This document shows positions 8,522 to 17,012 of a stretch of 29,767 bases of DNA, in pieces; the stretch's first letter is position 1; every line of letters begins with the position of its first letter. Both the position numbers and the translations under genes were made by a program. Under the pieces are notes generated by a model, which saw nothing but the letters and a program-made list of their open reading frames with translations, was not told the origin of the DNA and did not search any database. Source of the DNA: Deltaproteobacteria bacterium. GTDB taxonomy: Bacteria > UBA10199 > DSSB01. The DNA lies in NCBI GenBank assembly GCA_024233625.1, contig JACKPJ010000010.1, positions 1 through 29,767 of the forward strand. Direction: 5' to 3'.

Positions 8522-8992
8522 ATGCCTGTTGAAATCTATTGCCGAAAAGATAATCCGACAGATCGAGAATGGTTAATGGAAGCTCTCAGTGCGCTACTCT
8601 CTTATTCAAAAAAAAAGCGTGCATTGTTAGAAGTGCAATTGGTGGGTAGAAATAAAATGCGTTTCTTAAATCATTGTTATCGAGGGAAAGATCGAGTAAC
8701 GGATGTCTTGTCTTTTCCGATGGACGTGACAGCTCCTTTCAAAAACGCCCCGTGGCATTTGGGGGAGATTGTCATTGCGACCTCGGTTGCGCAACAGCAA
8801 GCGAAACAAGCGAGGCGTTCTCTTGATTTTCAGGTTTTGCGTTTGTCTGTCCATGGCTTTGTTCATTTGGAAGGTATGGACCATGAAAAAAGTTCCCAAG
8901 AACGCGAGCTTTTTGAGAAAAGAGAGAAAAAATATTTAAGTTTTTTAGATAAAAAAGGATGGATTTCATGGGATGGTTCCTTGCTGCTTTGA
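8522..8992 (+). CDS. ybeY: Endoribonuclease / rRNA maturation factor YbeY
   Basis: YbeY is a single-strand metalloendoribonuclease needed for 16S rRNA 3'-end processing and ribosome quality control. The 156-residue protein carries the complete zinc motif: His111, His115 and His121 in HGFVHLEGMDH. RGKDRVTDVLSFP (54-66) and LGEIVIA (80-86) are further family signatures. It starts 5 bases after the pgpH stop, without a strong ribosome site of its own, and its last 25 bases overlap the lnt start, so the three genes are probably one operon with coupled translation. Confidence 0.95.
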   Translation: MPVEIYCRKDNPTDREWLMEALSALLSYSKKKRALLEVQLVGRNKMRFLNHCYRGKDRVTDVLSFPMDVTAPFKNAPWHLGEIVIATSVAQQQAKQARRSLDFQVLRLSVHGFVHLEGMDHEKSSQERELFEKREKKYLSFLDKKGWISWDGSLLL

Positions 8993-10518
8993 GCGGTACT
9001 CTAGCAGCTTTCGCACATGTTACACGTTTTGGAGATTGGCATTTACCTCATTTAAACTTTTTGGCTTTCTTTTGTTGGGTACCTTTATTTATTGCCATGT
9101 CTCAATCTTCTTTGCGTCGAATTATAGCATTAAGTTTTGTCGCCGGTTTTTTTCATTACGCCATTTCTCAATACTGGCTCTATACTGCCATTCATAATTT
9201 TGGAGGTCTTGCTAAAGTAAGCTCGATTGGTGTGATGTTACTACTCTTTGTTTTTTTGAGCTTTTATTTTTCACTCATTTTCCTTATTAGTCAATATTTG
9301 CACCAAAAAACTCATCTGCCTTTGCTTTGGTTGAGGCCAATTTGTTGGGTAGCGATTGAATATCTCAGGCATAATATTCCCGCAAATGGTTATCCCTGGA
9401 GTCATGTTGCTTACACGCAGTCTAATTTTTTAACTTTTATTCAAAGCTCGGATTTATTGGGTGTATACCTGGTGACTTTTTTGCTGATATTAATCAATGA
9501 GCTTATTTTTCTTTTTTGGTTAAATAGAAAAGATTTGAAGAGTTCTTCATTATGGAAAATGTCTGTACCGGTATTGATGATTGTTTTAGCAAACTTTGTG
9601 TATGGTTTTTTTTCTTTGAATTTTTATACGGCTAAAAAACCTTATCGAGAATTCAAAGTAGGAGTGGTGCAAGGAAACATTCCTCAAGATGAAAAGTGGA
9701 ACCGTGCATATCACCGACGTGTCTTGCAGACTTATCAGGAAGGAACGAAAACCCTTGAGCAGCAAGGAGCTGAACTTATTTTATGGCCCGAAGCGAGTTT
9801 ACCTATATCGACTTTTTACGATGCAGATCGTTTTTCGATTGCATTAGGGAATAGAAAAGCCCCAGTCTTGTTAGGAGCGATTACACGTTCAGTCAAGTCT
9901 CAAGGTCCCCTTGCTTTGCGTGCTGTATATAATTCAGCGATGCTCATTGATTCGAAACAAAATATTTTAGGATATTATCATAAAAGTCGCTTAGTGCCTT
10001 TTGGAGAGTATGTTCCTTTTAAAGACTTGCTGTTTTTTGCACGTCAGCTCACAGTCGCTGTTGGAAATATGCAAGCTGGAGAGGTTCATGAGCCGATTGA
10101 TTATCAAGATATTCCTTTGGGAATTTTAATTTGTTATGAAGATGTTTTTCCCGATATTGCCAGGAATAGTGTTGCGAATGGTGCAAAGGTATTGATTAAT
10201 ATGTCAAATGATGCATGGTATGGTTATTCAAGTGCGGCTTATCAGCATCAAGCTTTTAGTCAGTTTCGAGCGATTGAAAATAGAAGAGCGTTGATTCGAG
10301 CGACGAATACGGGTGTCAGTTCTTTAATTGCTCCCACAGGAGAAATTAAATGGCAAGGAGATTTATATACTCATGAGGTTCGGCTCAGTAATTTACCTTT
10401 TTATGAAGGGAAATCCATTTATGTTATGTTTGGAGATATTTTACCTCAGCTATCTTTAGTTTTTATTGGAGCTCTATTTGTTTGGTTAATGTTTAAAAAG
10501 GGGAATCAAAAAGCATGA
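8968..10518 (+). CDS. lnt: Apolipoprotein N-acyltransferase
   Basis: Lnt adds the third acyl chain to the N-terminal cysteine of lipoproteins in the inner membrane. I chose ATG 8968 (516 residues) over ATG 8959 because AAGGA at 8955-8959 is correctly spaced only for the later codon. The N-terminal ~210 residues are strongly hydrophobic with several membrane helices; the nitrilase-like domain follows. The catalytic triad is visible as Glu275 in LWPEAS, Lys339 in YHKSRLVPFGEY and Cys389 in ICYEDVFPD, at almost the same positions as in E. coli Lnt. A final membrane helix closes the protein. The stop overlaps the prfB start in an ATGA arrangement. Confidence 0.93.
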   Translation: MGWFLAALSGTLAAFAHVTRFGDWHLPHLNFLAFFCWVPLFIAMSQSSLRRIIALSFVAGFFHYAISQYWLYTAIHNFGGLAKVSSIGVMLLLFVFLSFYFSLIFLISQYLHQKTHLPLLWLRPICWVAIEYLRHNIPANGYPWSHVAYTQSNFLTFIQSSDLLGVYLVTFLLILINELIFLFWLNRKDLKSSSLWKMSVPVLMIVLANFVYGFFSLNFYTAKKPYREFKVGVVQGNIPQDEKWNRAYHRRVLQTYQEGTKTLEQQGAELILWPEASLPISTFYDADRFSIALGNRKAPVLLGAITRSVKSQGPLALRAVYNSAMLIDSKQNILGYYHKSRLVPFGEYVPFKDLLFFARQLTVAVGNMQAGEVHEPIDYQDIPLGILICYEDVFPDIARNSVANGAKVLINMSNDAWYGYSSAAYQHQAFSQFRAIENRRALIRATNTGVSSLIAPTGEIKWQGDLYTHEVRLSNLPFYEGKSIYVMFGDILPQLSLVFIGALFVWLMFKKGNQKA

Positions 10519-11619
10519 GTAAAGAAATTATCGATAAGATAAAAGTTCTAGAAGAAAAATTTTCTGAATTACGGAGGCGTCTTTGACTTAGGATCTAAGC
10601 TTCAGAGGATTTCCGAGTTAGAAAATATTTCAAGTAATCCAGATTTTTGGAATGATGCTGATCAAGCCAAGCAGTTAGGTCAAGAGCTCGAGTCACTCAA
10701 AACAGAATGTCATTCCTTTCAAGAAAATGAAAAGCAACTTGAAGATGTTAAGGTATTGCTTGAATTGGCAGAAGAAGAAAATGATGAGTCCGTTTTGGAA
10801 GAAGTTCATGCTCAGCTGCAGCAGCTACAACAGGCGATTGAAGAAATTGAATTTCGTCTGATGTTGGGACAGCCAGAGGATCGTTTGGGTGCGATTCTGA
10901 CGATCAATGCAGGGGCTGGAGGGACGGAGTCTTGTGATTGGGCGGAGATTTTGATGCGGATGTATCTTCGTTATACGGAAAAGCATCACATGAAAACTCA
11001 GCTGATTGAATATACCGCAGGTGAGGAGGCAGGCTGTAAAAGTGTGACTTTTTCTATTGAGGGTGAATATGCCTATGGTTATCTTAAAGGCGAGAGCGGT
11101 GTTCATCGCCTGGTAAGAATTTCTCCATTTGATGCGAATAAGCGTCGGCACACTTCATTTGCGTCGGTTTATGTTTCTCCTCAAGTAGATGAGACTATCG
11201 AAATCGAAATTAAAAAAGATGATTTACGTATCGATACCTATCGAGCGGGAGGTAAAGGAGGGCAAAACGTGCAAAAAAATGATACTGCAGTGCGTATTAC
11301 CCACTTGCCTACGAATATTGTTGTGCAGTGTCAGTCTGAAAGGAGTCAGCATCAAAATAAGAGCCTTGCTATGAAAGTTTTAAAGTCTCGTATTTACGAA
11401 TTAGAGCTTGAAAAACAACGAGCTGAGCAACAAGCGGTCGAGGCGAATAAAAAGAAAATTGAATGGGGTTCACAGATCCGTTCCTATGTTTTGCATCCTT
11501 ATAAAATGGTAAAAGATCATCGTACGGATTTCGAAATGGGTAACGCAGATGCCGTTTTAGATGGAGAGCTTGACGGTTTTATTCATAGTTATTTATTGGG
11601 TAAACCACTTTCAGATTAG
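10515..11619 (+). CDS. prfB: Peptide chain release factor 2, with +1 programmed frameshift
   Basis: RF2 releases peptides at UGA and UAA codons. The gene starts at ATG 10515 (ATGA overlap with lnt), runs 23 codons and reaches an in-frame TGA at 10584-10586 in the context CTT-TGA-C, preceded by the Shine-Dalgarno-like GGAGG at 10573-10577. A +1 shift at CTT continues as GAC (10585) in the second frame to the stop ending at 11619, giving about 367 residues, close to the usual RF2 size. The codon-recognition tripeptide Ser-Pro-Phe is at 203-205 (VRISPFD) and the GGQ peptidyl-release motif at 248-250 (RAGGKGGQNVQK). The shift is the classical autoregulation: low RF2 lets ribosomes slip and make more RF2. 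A gene finder working in one frame would miss the first 23 codons. Confidence 0.97.
10573..10587 (+). promoter_or_regulatory. prfB frameshift signal
   Basis: The signal consists of GGAGG (10573-10577), a 3-base spacer, CTT (10581-10583), the stop TGA (10584-10586) and the following C. The parts and spacing match the well-known RF2 recoding element, in which the internal Shine-Dalgarno and slow UGA decoding push the ribosome +1. Confidence 0.95.
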
Positions 11620-11717
11620 TTTTTATTTAAATTTATTTTTATTATTCATATATTTGAGTTAACTTTTTAAATGTTTTACTTTATATTTATTTTTTCTTTA
11701 TTTTTGTTAAAAAGCTC

Positions 11718-11746
11718 TTGACGTGGCGCTTGTAAAATTCTAGCAA
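11718..11746 (+). promoter_or_regulatory. Possible promoter with near-consensus -35
   Basis: TTGACG (11718-11723) and TAGCAA (11741-11746) are separated by 17 bases. The -35 is good and the -10 poor. It would drive the short ORF at 11949 and the PEGA gene. Confidence 0.25.
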
Positions 11747-11948
11747 TAACCATCCCAGCGTTTAAAAGTAAATAACCAGGCAAGCTGAAGTAGAAAGATT
11801 AATGAATATTTATTATTTTTAATCGATTTTATATTCAACTTTCGTTAGCGAATGGCCTTTGCAAAGAAACGAATTGTGACTTTTTAGCTAGTTACATAGG
11901 CTTGTTAACTTGCGGGGTTCATACTTTTTGATACTGGAGGAATATCAG

Positions 11949-12020
11949 ATGTTAGGTGTTATAAAAAAACTTAAGTTTATAGTCCAATCTATAGTACTAA
12001 GGTTTCATTTTTCGACTTGA
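11949..12020 (+). CDS. Possible 23-residue leader peptide or small protein
   Basis: ATG 11949 opens a 23-codon frame ending in TGA at 12018-12020. A strong GGAGG (11936-11940) lies 8 bases upstream, better than the site of most genes here. The peptide is basic and hydrophobic (starts MLGVIKKLKFIVQS) with no similarity I recognise. It could be a leader peptide controlling the downstream gene, a small membrane-active protein, or chance. Evidence is limited to the ribosome site. Confidence 0.35.
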   Translation: MLGVIKKLKFIVQSIVLRFHFST

Positions 12021-12179
12021 GAAGACTTAATTTAATATTTAATCACAATTTAAATTAATCTAAATTTAAGCCTTTGAGGTATTTCATCAAGTTGCTCTTG
12101 TTATTTTTTTATTCAGTTTACCTCGAAGGGAATGTCGATTTATCTATCATTTTATTTTTATATATTAAGGTGGGGGAAA

Positions 12180-13532
12180 ATGTTCTTATACTTTAAACGT
12201 CATAAAATAATTAGTTACATTCTCATTATTCAACTTTTAGGTTTGCCTGTTCCTGTAATAGCAAAAACAACTCAGGAAACAACTAATCTGGTAGGCGGCG
12301 CTGAAAGTACAGGTTTGACTCTTGCAGTTGTTCCTGTTGCTAATAAAGAAACAGATATTGAGTCCTTGCAGAAAATTGCCGATACGGTTCGAGATGAGTT
12401 GCTCTTAAAAGAAAAGTATCAAGTTATTTCAAGAAATAAAACAGATGCTTTTTTTAAAGATAATCCGGATTTTTTAAAGCATCAAAAAGCTCCTGAAACT
12501 CTCAATCGATATATTGATGAAGCAAAGCAATTTTATATTGATTTTGCATATAAAGAGTCCATTGGTCTATTGCACAATACTATAGAAGCATTTGAGAAAA
12601 CAGAGTCCTTGCAGCGTCAAGTATTTGCTTTAAGAGATGCTCATGTTGTTTTGGCTAATGTATATGCAGGAGCAAATGATAAGAAAAAGGCTGTTCAAGT
12701 CTTTCGTGAGGCTGTTCGCTTAGATCCTACTTACGAAATAGACCCCATAGTTTATCCGCCCAAAACAGTGGAATGTTTTAAGGAAGCTAAAGAGCTTTTT
12801 TCTAAAAATCATCAGCCGGTAACTCTTGAAATTACAAGTTCTCCTAATGATGCTGATATCTATATTAATGGTGTTCATAAGGGTAGCAGTCCACTCCGCT
12901 TAGAAAATTTTAGTCAAGGAGAACACTATATTGTAGTAAAAAAAGGTGAGTTTGAGACATTGGGTTTAAAAATTTTAATTTCGAATAATTTTAAAGAGAA
13001 AGTTCATCTAAAGAAAAAGATTCAGCCTGAACTTGATTTGTACGGTTTAAAAGTAGCAAATATTAGAGATATTCCTGAATTAGTGCGTTTAGGCAGTATT
13101 GTAGGTGAAGGTTTAGGAGTCCAAAAATTGGTTTTAGTGAGTTTAGAAGAGATTGGTTGGAATCACCGCGTGACAACTCGAATGATTGATATTAAGTATC
13201 GAGCTTCTCATAAACACAAATCTGTCGAGGTCTTGGATTTACCAAAAGACAGTCGAACTGCAGCTAAATTATTGGCCGAAGACTTAAATAAAATGTCGGA
13301 CATCGACTTAGCAAAAGATCCTGAAAAATATGCAGAAAGTGATGTGGTTGTTATTGGGACAAAAAGAAAAAAATCTCTGCTAAAAAACCCTTTGTTATGG
13401 TCATTGTTAGGAGTTTTGGTGGCAGGAGGGGCAACTTCTGCAGTTCTCCTAACTCGTGGTGGAGATGATGCTGCTCCAGAAGAAAATCCTAATGGTTCAG
13501 TTGGATTTGGAGGAGGTATCGGTAAGTTTTAA
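12180..13532 (+). CDS. Exported PEGA-domain protein with TPR-like repeats
   Basis: I place the start at ATG 12180 (450 residues), because AAGGTGGGG ends a few bases upstream and a signal peptide then begins at once (MFLYFKRHKI, a hydrophobic core, cleavage near VIA-K); ATG 12132 would add 16 residues before the signal. After cleavage comes a TolB-N/FlgO-like segment (LAVVPVANKE, about 48-57), an alpha-helical TPR-like region (about 110-205), a PEGA domain (about 215-270; SSPNDADIYINGVHKG then a GEHYIVVKK strand), a further alpha/beta segment, and a hydrophobic helix near 403-425 followed by a Gly-rich tail. PEGA domains usually bind surface-layer or peptidoglycan-associated structures. The function is unknown; the protein is probably periplasmic with a C-terminal membrane anchor. 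The ChaN-like gene follows after 75 bases. Confidence 0.8.
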   Translation: MFLYFKRHKIISYILIIQLLGLPVPVIAKTTQETTNLVGGAESTGLTLAVVPVANKETDIESLQKIADTVRDELLLKEKYQVISRNKTDAFFKDNPDFLKHQKAPETLNRYIDEAKQFYIDFAYKESIGLLHNTIEAFEKTESLQRQVFALRDAHVVLANVYAGANDKKKAVQVFREAVRLDPTYEIDPIVYPPKTVECFKEAKELFSKNHQPVTLEITSSPNDADIYINGVHKGSSPLRLENFSQGEHYIVVKKGEFETLGLKILISNNFKEKVHLKKKIQPELDLYGLKVANIRDIPELVRLGSIVGEGLGVQKLVLVSLEEIGWNHRVTTRMIDIKYRASHKHKSVEVLDLPKDSRTAAKLLAEDLNKMSDIDLAKDPEKYAESDVVVIGTKRKKSLLKNPLLWSLLGVLVAGGATSAVLLTRGGDDAAPEENPNGSVGFGGGIGKF

Positions 13533-13607
13533 TATCTAAATTTTTTTATAGGAAGGGTATGTGCGGATCATCTTTACTTTTATTGAAATAACCCTTACCC
13601 TTATTCT

Positions 13608-15239
13608 ATGAAAATCTTGAGTTCTCCTAGGCAAGAGTTAATTCAGATACAAAAACAAATTTTCTTGAAAAATCAGCGGCTTATTGATGAAACGATTTCT
13701 ATTCGTGAGCCTGAGTTTCATCGCTATGAGCGCACTTATCGTAATCATTTAAAAAAATATCAAAAAATATCAGAGATTCCGGAACTTAAGAAGTCACTTG
13801 CTTCAGCTCGTTGGATTTATATGGGAGATTATCATACCAATCCCCAATCCCAGCGTGCTTTATTAAGAGTTTTGAAATTGCTGATTCCTCAAACAACTCA
13901 AGTGATTATCTGTTTGGAATTTCTTCAACAAAAACATCAAGAATATATAGATAACTATTTAGAATATAGAATTAAAGAAGAAACTTTTTTGGCGAAGATT
14001 AATATTAAAAAGTATTTTCATTTCGATCTTTGGCATAATTTTAAGCCTATATTTGAGTTTGCAAGATATCATCACTTAGAGATATGCGGTATAGAGTCAG
14101 CTCCGATGGGTTCTGGTTTAAAGAGAAGAGATCAAGCGATGGCTCAAAATATAGTTGGTGTGGCTACAGAAAATCCGGGATATAAAATTTTTACTTTTGT
14201 CGGTGATCTACACATGGCTCCTGAGAATTTGCCCAGGCAAGTTCATCATTTATTAGAAGTTCCTCCCCAACCTGGTGAAGAATTGCTGATTTATCAAAAC
14301 TCTGATCAAATCTATTGGCAACTTGCAGAAGCTCATCTTGAAGATAAAGTTGAGCTCGTTAAGGTTGATGAACAAAGTTTTTGCTTATTAAATAGTTCTC
14401 CGATACTCAATCAACAATCTTACTTGGGTTGGTTGGATTCCGAGTTGGGAGATTTTGAATATCAAGAACCTAAAAATAACTTTTGGGAACTAACTAAAAA
14501 AATTTTGGATTTTTTCAAACTAAAGACTCAATTTAATAAGCTTAATCACCCTGAAGAGATTGAACTTTTCACCTTTGAAGATTTAGGTTTTTTAGATCAT
14601 CTGCAAAAGGAAAAAATTTTTTCTAAGAAGAAGTTGGAGTTTTATAAACAAAGAGTAAAATGTGGTGAGAGTTTTTTTATCACTGAGCTCAAGTGGGTCT
14701 ATCTTTCTTCAATAGTCATTCATCATATTGCTGAGCAATCGGCTTATCTTATTCAAGAAACTTTTATTGACCCTACAATGATTAAGACCGAGGAAGATCA
14801 ATTTTATGAAGGTGTTTTGAGTAAAGCTCTTGGCTTCTGTATTTCAAAAATTTTTAATTCTAAGAGAAAGTGTTTGCGTTTGAATGATTATCAAAATCTT
14901 TTAGAGTATTTAAAACAAGAAAGTAGTCTCAGAAATCATTCAATTAATTATGAGCTTGCTTGTTTAATCATTGAAGTCAAAGCGTTAGAAAGTGATGGCG
15001 AGCTCATTAAGTCTTTTCATGATTTTCATTCTCAACCAGAGCTATCCTATCGGTTGAAGCAAGGTTTGGGTTTTATATTGGGGGAAAAACTTTATCATGC
15101 TTTTATGCAAGCTAAGCTAAGTAGATTAGAAATTAAAAACTTATTAAAAAAAACTTATTTGCATCGAGGAACCTCAGCGCAAACTTACCTAAAACTAGTA
15201 AAAAAATACTGCCAGATATCACTTCCTCAGAGACTTTAA
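13608..15239 (+). CDS. ChaN-like (haem-binding/TIKI superfamily) protein with unknown C-terminal half
   Basis: Residues about 65-235 match the ChaN/Cofac_haem_bdg family (related to TIKI/EreA folds): GDYHTN at 73-78, an ICLEFLQQ strand with Glu104, then FVGDLHMAP at 197-205, with His76, Glu104, Asp200 and His202 as likely ligand or metal residues. ChaN proteins are usually about 290-residue lipoproteins; this one has 543 residues, neither signal peptide nor lipobox, and a C-terminal half (about 240-543) that is largely helical, Lys/Glu-rich and unknown to me. Haem binding or peptidase-like activity is family-based inference. The ATG lacks a clear ribosome site, but a 10-codon ORF with GGAAGGG (13551-13557) ends 16 bases before it. 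Confidence 0.72.
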   Translation: MKILSSPRQELIQIQKQIFLKNQRLIDETISIREPEFHRYERTYRNHLKKYQKISEIPELKKSLASARWIYMGDYHTNPQSQRALLRVLKLLIPQTTQVIICLEFLQQKHQEYIDNYLEYRIKEETFLAKINIKKYFHFDLWHNFKPIFEFARYHHLEICGIESAPMGSGLKRRDQAMAQNIVGVATENPGYKIFTFVGDLHMAPENLPRQVHHLLEVPPQPGEELLIYQNSDQIYWQLAEAHLEDKVELVKVDEQSFCLLNSSPILNQQSYLGWLDSELGDFEYQEPKNNFWELTKKILDFFKLKTQFNKLNHPEEIELFTFEDLGFLDHLQKEKIFSKKKLEFYKQRVKCGESFFITELKWVYLSSIVIHHIAEQSAYLIQETFIDPTMIKTEEDQFYEGVLSKALGFCISKIFNSKRKCLRLNDYQNLLEYLKQESSLRNHSINYELACLIIEVKALESDGELIKSFHDFHSQPELSYRLKQGLGFILGEKLYHAFMQAKLSRLEIKNLLKKTYLHRGTSAQTYLKLVKKYCQISLPQRL

Positions 15240-15249
15240 ATATAGTTGG

Positions 15250-15279
15250 TTGACACAGTTTGATTTTGCAGACTAAGCC
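15250..15279 (+). promoter_or_regulatory. Possible promoter for the Wzi-family gene
   Basis: A perfect TTGACA (15250-15255) is followed 18 bases later by TAAGCC (15274-15279), a poor -10. It lies about 45 bases before the Wzi-family start codon. Confidence 0.3.
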
Positions 15280-15323
15280 TTGTGAGGATTTTTTAATTTA
15301 CATTTTTTTTCAGGAATTACTTT

Positions 15324-17009
15324 ATGATGACTAAAAGTACCAAGTGCTTTGTATTTGCATCGATGTTGTTTACCCTTTTCTTAGTATTAGTTGTGGCAAG
15401 ACCCATAGCAAGTTTTGCTCAGGTTTCTGTTAATGTCGAGCAAGATGAACCTGTCTATCGTGACTTAGAAAAACTCATTGCTCATGGTTTAATTAAAAAA
15501 GTGATTGTTGGTCAAAAGCCTTATTCGCGACGTGAAATTGCACGAATGCTTGCGGAAGCCCTCTATTATTTTCAGGAAGAAAAAGCTCAGTATTCTGAAA
15601 CAAGTTCCGATTACATTGAAGGAATTCTCAAAAAATTGCAGCAAGAATACAGAGAAGAGTTGATTCAATTAGGTGCTCTGAAAGGTAAAAGTCAATTTTT
15701 CTCACTTCACGCTTTGCCAAGCGTTGAACTCGATTATCTTGGAACGATAAGTCCATCAAGAACAATCCCTAATAACGGTATTGGAAGTATCGATGCTCAA
15801 ATCAATCCTTTACTCAATAATCGACAAGGAAGACGCCTTGTCGATGGTCAAAATTTAGGCCTCGAAACAGAGCATTGGTTTCGTTTATCCAATCACTTTG
15901 CAGTTTTAGCCCAGCCGAGACTGCAGTTGGCTTTTCTGCGTGATAGTGATCAAGGTGATCATGGAGTCTATCTCGAAAATTTATATGGAAAATTTTATGT
16001 GAAAAACTTTGAAATTCAGATTGGGCGAGACCAGTTGTTTTGGGGGCAAGGGCAAGATGCGGGTTTGCTTTTGTCCAACAACTCACGAAGCCTGGATATG
16101 ATTAAAATTAGTAATGATGAGCCTTTTTTCTTTCCATGGGTATTCCGTTATATGGGTGCCAATAAATTTAGCTTTTTTTATGCAGATCTCGGACCAGAAA
16201 GGGTGTATCCAAATCCTTATTTTGTGGGTTATAAGTGGAGTCTTCAGCCGCTTTCATTTTTTGAAATAGGTGCTGCAGTCATTACATTAGGAGGAGGCGA
16301 GGGTGGGCCAGAAGCTTCTTTGGGGGAGCGTGTTCGTGATGTGCTGCCTTTTTTGGGTTCCGGAAGTAGTGTGCAGATTTCTGATAAAATGGCAGGAGTC
16401 GATTGGCGTTTTCGGATTCCCCCAGCTCGAGGCTTAGAAATTTATGGCGAATTTATTTTTGACGATTGGCATAATCCTTTTAAAAAAACGAAACAATTTT
16501 TTTGGGAGGATGCAGGCTACGTTTTTGGTTTATATGCACCGCGTTTGGATAAAGCGGGTAATGTCGATTTAAGATTGGAGTATCATCGAACTGGAAGGCG
16601 TCACTATCAACATGGTCAATTTTTGAGTGGTTGGACATTAAATCAAAATATTATGGGAGATCCATTGGGTCCAAATGCCCAAGGCTTTTACGTTAATTTA
16701 CGTTGGGATAGTACTAAGCATGATCTATTTACTTTTGCAGCTGCCTATGAATCCAGAAGTAACGATTTATTTGTTGGTGTAGCCGAACCCGAGTTTCATT
16801 TTGAAAAATTAGAAGACCGCACTGACGAGCGTCGTTATCGGGGTAGTTTTCATTGGCAGCACGAAGTTATTGATTTTCCTTTAAGGTTATGGACACAGTT
16901 TAGTTATGAAAGAGTGTCTAACTTTAACTTTGTTTCTGGACAAGATCGCAATAACTTCTTGGCTCAAGTCGGGTTTAAATTCTACCTTGATCGTTGGACA
17001 AGATTCTAG
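15324..17009 (+). CDS. Capsule assembly Wzi family outer-membrane protein
   Basis: The 561-residue protein has a signal peptide (hydrophobic core about 9-27, cleavage near SFA-Q) and a short helical domain typical of the Wzi family (YRDLEKLIAHGLIKK followed by PYSRREIARMLAEA, about 43-74). Next comes a long alternating-strand region with the family centre GRDQLFWGQGQDAGLLLS (about 239-256), then LDMIKISNDEP. It ends in aromatic Phe, as outer-membrane barrels do. E. coli Wzi is an 18-strand barrel lectin that anchors capsule; members in other phyla are less understood, so a role in surface polysaccharide attachment or export is inference. AGGA lies 8 bases before ATG 15324. The gene converges on the inositol-phosphate synthase with only 3 bases between stops. 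Confidence 0.85.
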   Translation: MMTKSTKCFVFASMLFTLFLVLVVARPIASFAQVSVNVEQDEPVYRDLEKLIAHGLIKKVIVGQKPYSRREIARMLAEALYYFQEEKAQYSETSSDYIEGILKKLQQEYREELIQLGALKGKSQFFSLHALPSVELDYLGTISPSRTIPNNGIGSIDAQINPLLNNRQGRRLVDGQNLGLETEHWFRLSNHFAVLAQPRLQLAFLRDSDQGDHGVYLENLYGKFYVKNFEIQIGRDQLFWGQGQDAGLLLSNNSRSLDMIKISNDEPFFFPWVFRYMGANKFSFFYADLGPERVYPNPYFVGYKWSLQPLSFFEIGAAVITLGGGEGGPEASLGERVRDVLPFLGSGSSVQISDKMAGVDWRFRIPPARGLEIYGEFIFDDWHNPFKKTKQFFWEDAGYVFGLYAPRLDKAGNVDLRLEYHRTGRRHYQHGQFLSGWTLNQNIMGDPLGPNAQGFYVNLRWDSTKHDLFTFAAAYESRSNDLFVGVAEPEFHFEKLEDRTDERRYRGSFHWQHEVIDFPLRLWTQFSYERVSNFNFVSGQDRNNFLAQVGFKFYLDRWTRF

Positions 17010-17012
17010 GTT

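Larger units (their letters stand above)
11620..12179. other. Long leader/intergenic region upstream of the PEGA gene
   Basis: This 560-base A+T-rich stretch follows prfB. It has T-rich runs just after the prfB stop (no clear hairpin), a TTGACG box (11718-11723) with a weak -10 (TAGCAA, 11741-11746), a 23-codon ORF with a strong ribosome site (11949-12020), and the 13-base TTGAGGTATTTCA (12074-12086) that recurs just before the gene at 24775. No larger gene is supported on either strand. Confidence 0.5.

Noticed and set aside
8666..8969. Two overlapping minus-strand frames inside ybeY
   Set aside because: Shadow frames of the conserved ybeY coding sequence, with no ribosome sites of note.
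10825..11151. Minus-strand open frame of 108 codons inside prfB
   Set aside because: It is antisense to highly conserved RF2 sequence; the peptide has no recognisable features.
12132..12179. Earlier ATG for the PEGA protein
   Set aside because: The ribosome site is too close to that codon, and the signal peptide begins properly at ATG 12180.
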